Assembly: GCA_014378125.1 (NCBI GenBank)
Contig: JACMOG010000517.1
Span: 1 to 15,904 of the forward strand
Reading direction: 5' to 3'
From: Vitreoscilla sp.
GTDB taxonomy: Bacteria; Pseudomonadota; Gammaproteobacteria; Burkholderiales; Burkholderiaceae
Length of the DNA: 15,904 bases
The position numbers and the translations under genes were made by a program. Under the pieces are notes generated by a model that saw only the letters and a program-made list of their open reading frames with translations, was not told the DNA's origin and did not search any database. Below are positions 1 to 6,706 of this stretch, piece by piece; within the stretch, counting starts at the first letter, position 1, and every line of letters starts with the position of its first letter.

Positions 1-35
1 ATCAGACCCGGCGGCGAGCAGCGGTGCGGGCCGCG

Positions 36-69
36 GGCATCGTCGCGGCCTCGACGGCCCGACGATGCC
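36..69. repeat. Strong 14-bp hairpin
   Basis: Positions 36-45 pair perfectly with 60-69 (GGCATCGTCG / CGACGATGCC). After one bulged C (46) the stem continues as GGCC (47-50) with GGCC (56-59), closing a 5-base loop. No T-run follows directly on either strand; the nearest is five T's at 95-99 on the plus strand. It could be a terminator of a gene left of the window, an RNA structure, or part of a mobile-element end. The pairing itself is certain; the role is not. Confidence 0.6.
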
Positions 70-146
70 AAGACCAACAAACAAGTTCGCGGACTTTTTC
101 CCCAGCGAATGTTGGCTGCGGGCAGGCCAGGCGTGGAACGGCGAGG

Positions 147-224
147 CGGGCGAGTCTCTTTTGTGAGGTCAAGGAGGAGGAGGCTACAGGCCGACGGGGG
201 ACACGAACAAAAGAGACTTGCCCG
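147..224. repeat. 18-bp imperfect inverted repeat with 42-base loop
   Basis: The left arm at 147-164 (CGGGCGAGTCTCTTTTGT) and the right arm at 207-224 (ACAAAAGAGACTTGCCCG) are reverse complements with a single mismatch (G152 against T219). The loop contains AAGGAGGAGGAGG (171-183), which looks like repeated ribosome-binding sites but has no start codon at a usable distance. The arms could form a cruciform or RNA stem, or be the ends of a very small mobile element or remnant. No transposase is nearby. Confidence 0.6.
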
Positions 225-250
225 GTGAGTCGTGACTGACCCGGCGCGCC

Positions 251-325
251 CCGCAACCCGACACGCCGCAATCCGGCAACCCGCAATCGGACGCACCCCG
301 CAAACCGACGCACCCCGCAATCCGG
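251..325. repeat. Degenerate 15-17 bp tandem repeat
   Basis: The core CCGCAA begins at 251, 266, 281, 298 and 315, so units are 15, 15, 17 and 17 bp apart. Each core is followed by a CCGA/CCGG/CGGA-like block. The best-conserved pair is ACGCACCCCGCAA at 291-303 and 308-320. The array ends about 25 bp before the hemJ -10 box. It could be a protein-binding array or a slippage-prone minisatellite. Confidence 0.6.
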
Positions 326-350
326 CGATGATCCTTTCTTTTCCGCCGCC

Positions 351-363
351 CATAATGCGGGCC
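351..363 (+). promoter_or_regulatory. hemJ -10 element, leaderless arrangement
   Basis: CATAAT at 351-356 is followed by a 7-base discriminator, so transcription would start at or next to the ATG at 364. There is no Shine-Dalgarno before that ATG. No convincing -35 is visible 16-18 bases upstream. The same layout recurs before the ferredoxin and the lipoprotein in this window. Confidence 0.45.
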
Positions 364-795
364 ATGAGCGGATATCCCTGGGTCATGGCCCTCCACATCG
401 TCTTCGTGTCCAGCTGGTTCGCCGGGCTCTTCTACCTCCCACGGATCTTCGTCAACCTGACGCAGGTCCCCAGCGACAGCCACGCCGAGCGCGAGCGCCT
501 GCTCCTGATGGCGCGCAAGCTCTATCGATTCTCCAGCCTGCTCATGGTGGGCGCCATCGTGCTGGGCATCGTGCTGGTCGCGCTGCGGCCCGAATGGCTG
601 CACATGGGCTGGCTGCACGCCAAGCTGCTGCTGGTGGTGGTGGCCATCGGCTATCACCACATGTGCCGCGGCATGCTGCGCAGCTTCGAGAAGCTGGAGA
701 ACCGCCGCCGCGAGCGTTGGTTCCGCGTGTTCAACGAGATGGCGGTGCTGCTGTTCGCGGCCATCGTCGTGCTCGTGGTCGTCAAGCCGTTCTGA
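364..795 (+). CDS. hemJ: Protoporphyrinogen oxidase HemJ (CopD-like membrane protein)
   Basis: A 143-residue integral membrane protein of the HemJ/UPF0093 family, which oxidises protoporphyrinogen IX to protoporphyrin IX in heme synthesis in bacteria lacking HemG/HemY. Four hydrophobic segments are visible (about residues 5-25, 57-75, 84-101, 124-141). The family His of the first helix is H11 (ALHIVFVSSWFAGLFYLPRI region) and the conserved Lys is K87 in LHAKLL; the Arg/Glu-rich cytoplasmic turn NRRRERW is also typical. Length matches the family (about 140-150). I chose ATG 364 because the -10 box ends 7 bases before it; ATG 355 and ATG 385 are in-frame alternatives, and the longer open frame back to 232 is repeat sequence. 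The VanZ gene follows after 24 bp and is probably co-transcribed. Confidence 0.9.
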   Translation: MSGYPWVMALHIVFVSSWFAGLFYLPRIFVNLTQVPSDSHAERERLLLMARKLYRFSSLLMVGAIVLGIVLVALRPEWLHMGWLHAKLLLVVVAIGYHHMCRGMLRSFEKLENRRRERWFRVFNEMAVLLFAAIVVLVVVKPF

Positions 796-819
796 GCGAC
801 GGCGGGGCCAGGCTCGACC

Positions 820-2004
820 ATGGACCGGCCCGCCCGCGCCCCCGCGCGCATCCCGCGCCTGCCGGCGGTCTCGCCAGCGCACCCGCGCGAGAGCTCGGCG
901 CTCACGCTGACCATCGTCTTCACCGGACTGGTGATCTACGCCAGCCTGTACCCGTTCAGCGGCTGGTTCTGGCCGGCGGGGCAGCCGCTGTCGGCGCTGT
1001 TGGTGCCGCCCTGGCCGCGGTACCACGTCGGCTTCGACGATTGGTCCAACTTCGTCGGCTACATGCCGCTGGGCGCCCTGGTGTACACCAGCGCGCTGCG
1101 GCGCGGACGCGGCGCTGTGGCGGCGTGCGCGATCGCCTGCATGCTGCCATCCGCGTTGTCGTGGGTGATGGAGTTCACGCAGCACTTCCTGCCGGGCCGC
1201 TATCCGTCGCTGATGGACTGGACGCTCAATTCGCTGGGCGCCATCGCCGGCCTGAGCCTGGGCGTGGTGGTGCATTCTGCGGGCGCCGGCGTGCGCTGGT
1301 CGACGTTGCGCGAGCGCTGGTTCCTGCCGCGCAGCGGCGCCACCATCGCGCTGCTGCTGCTGTGGCCGGTGGGCTTCCTGTATCCCAGCACCGTGCCGTT
1401 CGGCCAGGGCGTGTCCTGGGAGCGGTTGCAGGAGGCCGCGTACGACCAGCTCAACGACCACCCGCTGGCGCCGTGGTTCGACTGGCTGTGGGCCAGCCTC
1501 GGCGAGAACACCGGGCCGATGTCGAAGGCCGCGGAAGGTTTCGCGGTGGCGCTGGGCCTGCTGGGCCCGTGCATGGTGGCTTACGCGATCACGCGGCCCG
1601 GCTGGCGGCGCGCCATGCTGGTGCCGGTGGCGGTGGTGGTGGGCCTGGCGGCCAACACGCTGTCGGCCGCGCTCAACTTCGGGCCGGTGCATGCGCTCGG
1701 CTGGGCCACGTCCACCGTGCCGGCGGGGCTGGCGCTGGGCAGCGTCGTGGCGTTCTCCCTCGTCTTCATCGGGCAACGGCCGGCGGAGGCGCTGGGGCTG
1801 GTGGCGCTGTCCGTGGGCGCGGCCATCGTGGCCCAGGCGCCGTCCGACCCGTACTACGCCGACAGCCTGCAGCAGTGGGAGCAGGGCCGGTTCATCCACT
1901 TCCACGGGCTCGCGCAATGGGTGGGCTGGCTGTGGCCGTTCGCCGCCGGCGTGTCGCTTTTCGGCCGGTTGACGCGCGGCGACGGGGTCACCCGCACGGC
2001 ATGA
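820..2004 (+). CDS. VanZ family integral membrane protein
   Basis: A 394-residue membrane protein. The VanZ-like domain occupies about residues 28-150: a first helix, the signature FDDWSNFVGYMPLG (72-85), and E118..Q121 followed by SLMDWTLNSLGA with D133 and N137, the polar residues that recur in VanZ proteins. The remainder adds several more hydrophobic helices (about 173-190, 238-256, 263-283, 286-312, 318-336, 366-383), so it is more than twice the length of classical VanZ. VanZ itself gives low-level teicoplanin resistance in Enterococcus by an unknown mechanism; the role of proteobacterial relatives is not established, and no vancomycin-resistance genes are nearby. It lies 24 bp after hemJ on the same strand. 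ATG 820 has no strong ribosome-binding site. Confidence 0.85.
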   Translation: MDRPARAPARIPRLPAVSPAHPRESSALTLTIVFTGLVIYASLYPFSGWFWPAGQPLSALLVPPWPRYHVGFDDWSNFVGYMPLGALVYTSALRRGRGAVAACAIACMLPSALSWVMEFTQHFLPGRYPSLMDWTLNSLGAIAGLSLGVVVHSAGAGVRWSTLRERWFLPRSGATIALLLLWPVGFLYPSTVPFGQGVSWERLQEAAYDQLNDHPLAPWFDWLWASLGENTGPMSKAAEGFAVALGLLGPCMVAYAITRPGWRRAMLVPVAVVVGLAANTLSAALNFGPVHALGWATSTVPAGLALGSVVAFSLVFIGQRPAEALGLVALSVGAAIVAQAPSDPYYADSLQQWEQGRFIHFHGLAQWVGWLWPFAAGVSLFGRLTRGDGVTRTA

Positions 2005-2039
2005 AGGCCGTCGGGGGCAGCTCGGCCGCCGGGCCTTCC

Positions 2040-2051
2040 TACAATGGCGCC
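2040..2051 (+). promoter_or_regulatory. Ferredoxin -10 element, leaderless arrangement
   Basis: TACAAT at 2040-2045 lies 6 bases before the ATG at 2052, which places the expected transcription start on the start codon. No Shine-Dalgarno precedes the gene. The -35 region is not recognisable. This promoter would serve the downstream run starting at the ferredoxin. Confidence 0.5.
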
Positions 2052-2375
2052 ATGTACTACAAGCACCACATCTTCTTTTGCCTCAACGAGCGCAAGCCCG
2101 GCGAGGACAGCTGCGCGCTGGTCGGTGCGCAGGCCGGCTTCGACCACTGCAAGTCGCGGGTGAAGTCGGCGGGCCTCGCCGGCCCGGGCGGCGTGCGCGT
2201 GAACAAGGCCGGCTGCCTCGACCGCTGCGCCGGCGGCCCGGTGGCCGTGGTCTATCCCGACGAGACCTGGTACACGTTCGTCGACAAGGCCGACATCGAC
2301 GAGATCGTCGATTCGCACCTGGTCAACGGCAAGCCGGTCGAACGCCTCCTGCTGCCGCCCGACATCGGGCGCTGA
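2052..2375 (+). CDS. Thioredoxin-like [2Fe-2S] ferredoxin
   Basis: A 107-residue cytoplasmic ferredoxin of the thioredoxin-fold [2Fe-2S] type (Aquifex Fd / NuoE-like family). It opens with YKHHIFFCLNERKPGEDSC and contains four cysteines in the expected places for the cluster: C10, C21, C55 and C59, the last two in GCLDRC; C33 is additional. The family normally has about 100 residues, so it is complete. Its electron partners are unknown. In Burkholderiales it is commonly next to the short alpha/beta hydrolase found here; the stop is only 3 bp from that gene's ATG, so the two are surely translated from one message. The start is set by the motif order and by the -10 box. Confidence 0.9.
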   Translation: MYYKHHIFFCLNERKPGEDSCALVGAQAGFDHCKSRVKSAGLAGPGGVRVNKAGCLDRCAGGPVAVVYPDETWYTFVDKADIDEIVDSHLVNGKPVERLLLPPDIGR

Positions 2376-2378
2376 AGC

Positions 2379-2996
2379 ATGAACACGTTCACCAAGCGCG
2401 GCGAAATCGTCGGGCCGGCGGGCGCATTGAGCGTCGCGGTCGACACCACCACCGACGTGCCGCAACGCGGCCTGGCCGTCATCTGCCACCCGCATCCGTT
2501 GCAGGGCGGCACCATGGACAACAAGGTGGTGACCACCATCGCCCGCGCGCTGGTGCAACGCGGATGGCGCGTGGTGCGCTTCGACTACCGCGGCGTGCGC
2601 CAGTCGGCGGGCGCGTGGGACGAGGGGCGTGGCGAGGTCGACGACGCGCTGGCGGTGATCGCGGCCCATCGCGTGGTGGGCGAGCCGCTGGTGCTGGGCG
2701 GCTTTTCCTTCGGCGGCTACATTGCCGCCAGCGCGGCCGCGAAACTGCCCGAGGGCGAGAAGCCCCGGAGCATGGTGCTGGTCGCTCCGTCCACCGTCAA
2801 GCACCACGCGCCCGCCGTCATCGACGACACCTTGCTGGTGCACGGCGAGGCCGACGACGTGGTGCCGCTGTCCGCCTCGCTGGACTGGGCGCGTCCGCAG
2901 GCGCTGCCCGTGGTCGTCGTGCCGGGCGCGGGGCATTTCTTCCACGGCCAGCTGGTGTTGCTGAAGTCGCTGGTCCACCGCTTCTTTGCCGAGTGA
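2379..2996 (+). CDS. Alpha/beta hydrolase, small dienelactone-hydrolase-like
   Basis: A 205-residue soluble alpha/beta-hydrolase. Visible landmarks: the oxyanion-loop motif HPHPLQGGTMDNKV (37-50), RFDYRGVRQSAG (67-78), nucleophile elbow GFSFGG with S110, acid D159 or D160 in HGEADDVVP, and catalytic histidine H186 in GAGHFFHG. These are diagnostic of the KANL3/Tex30-like hydrolases common in proteobacteria; the substrate is unknown. The length is normal. It starts 3 bp after the ferredoxin stop and ends 13 bp before the D,D-carboxypeptidase. There is no signal peptide. Confidence 0.88.
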   Translation: MNTFTKRGEIVGPAGALSVAVDTTTDVPQRGLAVICHPHPLQGGTMDNKVVTTIARALVQRGWRVVRFDYRGVRQSAGAWDEGRGEVDDALAVIAAHRVVGEPLVLGGFSFGGYIAASAAAKLPEGEKPRSMVLVAPSTVKHHAPAVIDDTLLVHGEADDVVPLSASLDWARPQALPVVVVPGAGHFFHGQLVLLKSLVHRFFAE

Positions 2997-3009
2997 CGTC
3001 GGCGTTCCC

Positions 3010-4161
3010 ATGAAGAGACTCCTCACCTTCCTGGGCCTGGCCCTGGCCGGCATCGCCGCCTTCGCCCAGGCCCTGCCGCCGCCCGAGATCGCGGCGCGGC
3101 AGTACCTGCTCGTCGACATGAACGCCGGCCAGGTGCTGGCCGAGCGCGGCGCCGACGCGCCCGTGGACCCGGTCTCGCTCACGAAGCTGATGACGGCCTG
3201 GCTGGTCTTCTCGGCCCTCAAGGAGCACAAGCTGGCGCTGGACCAGAAGCTGCCCGTGTCCGCGCGCGCCTTCGCCGAGCGCAAGGGCGGCGGCTCGCTG
3301 ATGTTCATCGACACCACGATGACGCCCACGGTCGACGACCTGCTGCAGGGCCTCATCGTCGACTCGGGCAACGACGCCGCGGTGGCGCTGGCCGAGGGCG
3401 TGGGCGGCGGCGTCGACGGGTTCGTGGCGATGATGAATCGCCGGGCGCAGGCCTGGGGCCTGAAGAACACCACGTTCAGGAACGCGTCGGGCTTCACCGA
3501 GCCCGGCCACCGCAGCTCGCCGCGCGACCTCGCGGCGATCGCGCAGCACATCCTTCGCGACTTCCCCGAGTACGCCCACTACTACGCGCAGCGCGACTTC
3601 AAGTTCAACAACCTGCGCCAGGACAACCACAACGCCCTGCTGCGCCGCGATCCCAGCGTCGACGGCATGCAGACCGGCTTCTCCGACGCCGCCGGCTACA
3701 GCCTGCTGGCCAGCGCGCAGCGCGACTTCCCCAACGGCAAGCGGCGCCTGCTGGCCCTCGTGATGGGCGCCGGCGCCAGGGAGGCGCGCGCCGACGAGGC
3801 CCAGAAGCTGCTCAACTGGGGCTACACGGCGTTCGACGACGTGCGCCTGGTGGAGGCCGGCAAGCCCGTGGGCGCGCCGGTGGCCGTCTGGAAGGGCACG
3901 CAGGCCAAGGTGGGGTTGGGCAGCGCCGAGGCCGTCTACGTGGCGGTACCCAAGGGCGACGGCGACCGCCTGAAGACGACGGTGGAGCGCACCGACCCGC
4001 TGGTGGCGCCGCTCGCCAAGGGCCAGCGCGTCGGTTCGCTGATGGTGAGCACCGCCGCCGGGGCCGTCATCGCCACGATTCCGCTGATCGTGCTCGAGGA
4101 TGTCCCCCAGGCGGGCCTGTTCGGCCGCGCATGGGATGCCATCCGTCTCTGGATCAAGTAG
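3010..4161 (+). CDS. dacC: Serine-type D-Ala-D-Ala carboxypeptidase (PBP5/6 family)
   Basis: A 383-residue low-molecular-mass penicillin-binding protein that trims the terminal D-Ala from peptidoglycan stem peptides in the periplasm. A signal peptide spans residues 1-21 (cleavage after AFAQA). Active-site motifs: SLTK with S56 and K59, SGN at 119-121, and the third motif at 221-223, which reads QTG rather than the usual KTG (DGMQTGFSDAAGY). The PBP5-type beta-sandwich domain follows (about 270-365) and the end GLFGRAWDAIRLWIK is the amphipathic membrane-anchoring helix. Length fits the family. ATG 3010 begins the signal peptide; the open frame upstream adds nothing. It lies 13 bp after the hydrolase and 29 bp before the transaminase. 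The symbol dacC follows usual Burkholderiales usage; dacA would be equally acceptable. Confidence 0.9.
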   Translation: MKRLLTFLGLALAGIAAFAQALPPPEIAARQYLLVDMNAGQVLAERGADAPVDPVSLTKLMTAWLVFSALKEHKLALDQKLPVSARAFAERKGGGSLMFIDTTMTPTVDDLLQGLIVDSGNDAAVALAEGVGGGVDGFVAMMNRRAQAWGLKNTTFRNASGFTEPGHRSSPRDLAAIAQHILRDFPEYAHYYAQRDFKFNNLRQDNHNALLRRDPSVDGMQTGFSDAAGYSLLASAQRDFPNGKRRLLALVMGAGAREARADEAQKLLNWGYTAFDDVRLVEAGKPVGAPVAVWKGTQAKVGLGSAEAVYVAVPKGDGDRLKTTVERTDPLVAPLAKGQRVGSLMVSTAAGAVIATIPLIVLEDVPQAGLFGRAWDAIRLWIK

Positions 4162-4190
4162 TCTTCACGCTTGAACAGGAGCTTCGCACC

Positions 4191-5081
4191 ATGAACGCCT
4201 TGCCCGACTCGCTGTGTTACCTCGACGGAGAGTTCCTCCCGTTGAACCAGGCCAAGGTCTCGGTGATGGACCGCGGCTTCCTGTTCGGCGACGGCGCCTA
4301 CGAGTCCATCCCGGTCTACGACCGGCGCCTGTTCCGGTTCGACGACCACCTGGCGCGCTTCGAGCGCAGCCTGGCCAAGCTCGAGATCGAGGCCGACCTG
4401 GATCGCGACACCTGGCTGGCGCGCCTGCGCAAGCTCATCGAGGCGTTTCCGGCCGGCGACCAGCTGGTCTACCTGCAGGTCACGCGCGGGGTCGCGATGC
4501 GCTCCCATGTGGCGCCGGCCGGGCTCACGCCCACCGTGTTCGTCACCACCAGCGAGCGCTCGCAGCCCACGCCGGCGCAGCGCGTGCAGGGGCTCGCCTG
4601 CATCACGGCGCGCGACTTCCGCTGGCAGCGTGGCGATATCAAGAGCACCTCGCTGCTGGGCAACGTGCTGGCGCGCAAGATCTCGGCCGACCAGCACGCC
4701 GACGAGACCATCCTGCTGCGCGACGACGCGGCGGGCGGCCCGTGGCTCACCGAAGGTGCGTCCAGCAACGTCTGGGTGGTGCACGAGGGCGCGCTGCTGG
4801 GGCCCGCCCCCGACGAGCACGTGCTGGCCGGCGTGCGCATCGAGCTGCTGCGCGAGCTGTGCAAGGAGACCGGGGTGGCGTTCAACCTGCGCCCGGTGAG
4901 CGAGGCCGACGTCCGTTCGGCCGACGAGGTGCTCCTGAGCTCCGCCTCGAAGGAAGTCATCGCCGTCACTCGTCTCGACGGCGAGCACGTGGGCCACGGC
5001 GCGTTGCGCGGGCGCCCGGGTCCGGTTTATGCCCGTCTGCACCAGGCTTACCAACGTGCGATTCAATCGCAATCCATTTGA
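4191..5081 (+). CDS. dat: D-amino acid aminotransferase, PLP fold type IV
   Basis: A 296-residue PLP-dependent class IV aminotransferase. It has the family opening YLDGEFLPLNQAKVSVMDRG followed by FLFGDGAYE, the PLP-binding lysine K151 in DIKSTSLLGNVLARK, and the cofactor-contacting E188 in LTEGASSNVW. Length fits D-alanine transaminase (about 280-290) and the sequence lacks branched-chain aminotransferase hallmarks I would look for, so interconversion of D-Ala/2-oxoglutarate with pyruvate/D-Glu is the likely reaction. AGGAG at 4177-4181 sits 9 bases before ATG 4191 and fixes the start. Its position directly after a D,D-carboxypeptidase suggests use of released D-alanine; this coupling is inference. 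Alternatives in the same fold (4-amino-4-deoxychorismate lyase, ilvE) are less likely. Confidence 0.85.
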   Translation: MNALPDSLCYLDGEFLPLNQAKVSVMDRGFLFGDGAYESIPVYDRRLFRFDDHLARFERSLAKLEIEADLDRDTWLARLRKLIEAFPAGDQLVYLQVTRGVAMRSHVAPAGLTPTVFVTTSERSQPTPAQRVQGLACITARDFRWQRGDIKSTSLLGNVLARKISADQHADETILLRDDAAGGPWLTEGASSNVWVVHEGALLGPAPDEHVLAGVRIELLRELCKETGVAFNLRPVSEADVRSADEVLLSSASKEVIAVTRLDGEHVGHGALRGRPGPVYARLHQAYQRAIQSQSI

Positions 5082-5096
5082 ACGGTTTGGTCCGCC

Positions 5097-5372
5097 ATGC
5101 ACGAGATTCCTCCAGAACAGTCCTTCATCAAGTACCCCAGCGCGTTTCCCATCAAGGTGATGGGCCCGCAGGCGGAGGGTTTCATCGAGGCGATCGTGCA
5201 GGTTGCAAAGCAGTTCGATCCGGATTTCGACCACACGACGGTGGAGACCAGACCCAGCAAGGGGGGTAATTACCTGGGCATCACGATCACGGTCACAGCC
5301 ACCAGCCGTCCGCAGCTGGATGAGCTGTACCGGACATTGACCGCACATCCGATGGTCAAGATCGTTCTGTGA
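5097..5372 (+). CDS. ybeD: YbeD family protein (DUF493)
   Basis: A 91-residue cytoplasmic protein of the YbeD/DUF493 family, an ACT-like fold related to allosteric regulatory domains. It shows the typical IKYPSAFPIKVMG near the start, the ETRPSKGGNYLGITITV core (about 50-66) and the end LTAHPMVKIVL. Length is normal. Its molecular role is not established; it is regularly encoded between dacA-type PBPs and lipB, as here. It starts 15 bp after the transaminase stop and is likely in the same transcript. Confidence 0.92.
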   Translation: MHEIPPEQSFIKYPSAFPIKVMGPQAEGFIEAIVQVAKQFDPDFDHTTVETRPSKGGNYLGITITVTATSRPQLDELYRTLTAHPMVKIVL

Positions 5373-5406
5373 TGCGCAGGTGGGGGAAGCGACTCTCAGA
5401 GGCTTC

Positions 5407-5892
5407 ATGCATCTCACCAGAAACGAGACCGAAAAATGCGTGATGGCACGCATCGTTCGGCAGAAAAAGCTACACCAGAAGAACTTCACGCTGAAGCAGT
5501 TCGGCACCTGGACCAAGGCTGAAACCGCGGCCCGCAAGTGGGTCAAGATCACCTTGGCGGAGCTGCCGCCGCCCATCGGCATGCAGAACCGGATGACCAG
5601 CCGCAACAGCTCGGGGGTGGTGGGGGTGCGCCTGGTGCACGCGGTGCGTCGCCGCGAGGAGAAGGAATATCCGGACTGGCGCTGGATCGCCTTCTGGCCC
5701 GGCTGCCCCAACTCCGGCGGCATCGGCTGGTCGGTGAACAAGTACGGCGACGAGCACGCCTTCGTGCTGGCCTGCCTGGCTCGCAAGCTGGAGACGGTGG
5801 ATCGCGATCGCATCGACGCCGAGTTCGAAGGATTCAAGGGCTCGCGCGACTACAAGCGCCTGCTCAAGCTCAAGCAGATCACCCCGAGCTGA
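5407..5892 (+). CDS. Putative DNA-binding protein with two AP2-like units
   Basis: A 161-residue basic protein of uncertain function. Two segments look like the small three-strand-plus-helix AP2/ERF-type fold found in phage and bacterial integrase/HNH-associated DNA-binding domains. Unit 1 is about residues 1-54 (VMARIVRQKK, then FTLKQFGTWTKAETAARKWV). Unit 2 is about 69-128, with SSGVVGVRLV, then WRWIAFWPG, then GWSVNKYGDEHAFVLACLAR. The C-terminal 30 residues are charged. I prefer ATG 5407, with AGAGG at 5398-5402 four bases upstream; a GTG at 5380 would add nine residues. It lies between ybeD and lipB, which are adjacent in enterobacteria. No integrase, phage gene or endonuclease is nearby. 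The fold call is from pattern recognition and needs a profile search. Confidence 0.65.
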   Translation: MHLTRNETEKCVMARIVRQKKLHQKNFTLKQFGTWTKAETAARKWVKITLAELPPPIGMQNRMTSRNSSGVVGVRLVHAVRRREEKEYPDWRWIAFWPGCPNSGGIGWSVNKYGDEHAFVLACLARKLETVDRDRIDAEFEGFKGSRDYKRLLKLKQITPS

Positions 5893-5913
5893 ACGCACGG
5901 AGCGCCGGCGCCC

Positions 5914-5919
5914 TAAAAT
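5914..5919 (+). promoter_or_regulatory. lipB promoter -10 element
   Basis: TAAAAT at 5914-5919 stands out in a GC-rich gap between the AP2-like gene and lipB. Transcription would start near 5926 and give a leader of about 36 bases. A clear -35 box is not visible. Confidence 0.45.
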
Positions 5920-5961
5920 CGGGCATCCGGCGCGTTCCTGCGCCCGCAGGATCCGATCTCG

Positions 5962-6666
5962 ATGACCCCGACGGCCCCGGACGGCCCGCCCGCCCTGCCT
6001 CTGCTGCGCGACCTGGGCCGCGCCCCCTACGGACCCACCGTGGACGCCATGCAGGCGTTCACCGCGGAGCGCACCCCGGCCACGCCCGACGAGATCTGGC
6101 TGGTGGAGCACGCGCCGGTCTTCACGCAGGGCCTGGCCGGCAAGGCCGAACACCTGCTCGACGCCGGTGGCGTGCCGGTGGTCCAGACCAACCGCGGCGG
6201 CCAGGTCACGTATCACGGGCCCGGCCAGGTGGTGGCCTACCCGCTGGTCGACCTGCGCCGGCTGGGCATCTACGTCAAGGAATTCGTGTTCCGGCTCGAG
6301 GAAGCGGTGCTGCGCACGCTGGCCGATTTCGACGTCACCGGGCACCGCGTGCCGGGCGCGCCGGGCATCTACGTCAGGCTGGCCGACCCGTTCGGCCACG
6401 GCGCCCTGGGCGCCCACCGACCCGCCCACGATCCGTTCCAGGGCCTGGGAAAGATCGCCGCGCTGGGTGTGAAAGTGAGCAATCACTGCACGTATCACGG
6501 CGTCGCGCTGAACGTCGCCATGGATCTGCAACCCTTCGATCGGATCAACCCTTGCGGCTATGCCGGGCTGAAAACCGTCGACCTCGGTACACTCGGGGTC
6601 GTTGCCGACCGGGCAACGGTGGCCGACGTGCTGGGCCGCCGACTCCGCGCGCAGTTCGCGCGTTGA
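5962..6666 (+). CDS. lipB: Octanoyl-[acyl-carrier-protein]:protein N-octanoyltransferase
   Basis: A 234-residue LipB, which moves the octanoyl group from octanoyl-ACP to the lipoyl-domain lysine of E2 and GcvH proteins, first step of de novo lipoylation in the cytosol. Motifs: [12 protein letters not shown] (55-66), [18 protein letters not shown] (77-94), catalytic K164 in [12 protein letters not shown], the [13 protein letters not shown] block, and catalytic C198 in [10 protein letters not shown]. Compared with E. coli LipB there is an extra stretch of about 24 residues (roughly 139-162, with [16 protein letters not shown]) just before the catalytic lysine. lipA follows after 40 bp, so the two form an operon. 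ATG 5962 is the first plausible start; no strong ribosome-binding site is seen. Confidence 0.95.
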   Translation: MTPTAPDGPPALPLLRDLGRAPYGPTVDAMQAFTAERTPATPDEIWLVEHAPVFTQGLAGKAEHLLDAGGVPVVQTNRGGQVTYHGPGQVVAYPLVDLRRLGIYVKEFVFRLEEAVLRTLADFDVTGHRVPGAPGIYVRLADPFGHGALGAHRPAHDPFQGLGKIAALGVKVSNHCTYHGVALNVAMDLQPFDRINPCGYAGLKTVDLGTLGVVADRATVADVLGRRLRAQFAR

Positions 6667-6706
6667 TCTCTCCTCAGCCGATTCTCGAGCCGCGCGCTCG
6701 CACCGA

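Larger units (their letters stand above)
1..363. other. Left-edge stretch with no defensible gene
   Basis: No reading frame here resembles a known protein. All three forward frames are open from the edge for 160-240 bases, which is expected at this GC content. The one ending at TGA 163-165 has the most GC-rich third positions at first and might be the 3' end of a gene entering from the left, but I do not recognise its product. What can be seen is structural: a 14-bp hairpin (36-69), an inverted repeat (147-224) with a purine tract in its loop, a degenerate tandem repeat (251-325) and the hemJ promoter. No tRNA-like or rRNA-like signature was found. Confidence 0.5.

Noticed and set aside
3..239. 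Possible CDS at the left edge (+)
   Set aside because: All three frames are open here by composition; the translation has no family resemblance and spans a hairpin and an inverted repeat.
184..1917. Long open frame on the minus strand (577 codons)
   Set aside because: It is a high-GC shadow of hemJ and the VanZ gene: His/Arg/Gln-rich, low-complexity translation with no recognisable domain.
820..2004. Glycopeptide resistance locus because of the VanZ domain
   Set aside because: No vanA/H/X/R/S-type genes are nearby and VanZ-like membrane proteins are common in proteobacteria without such a role.
594..2051. Plus-strand frame running through hemJ and VanZ into the ferredoxin
   Set aside because: Its translation before 2052 is Ala/Arg/Gly-rich shadow; the ferredoxin starts at 2052 with its own -10 box.
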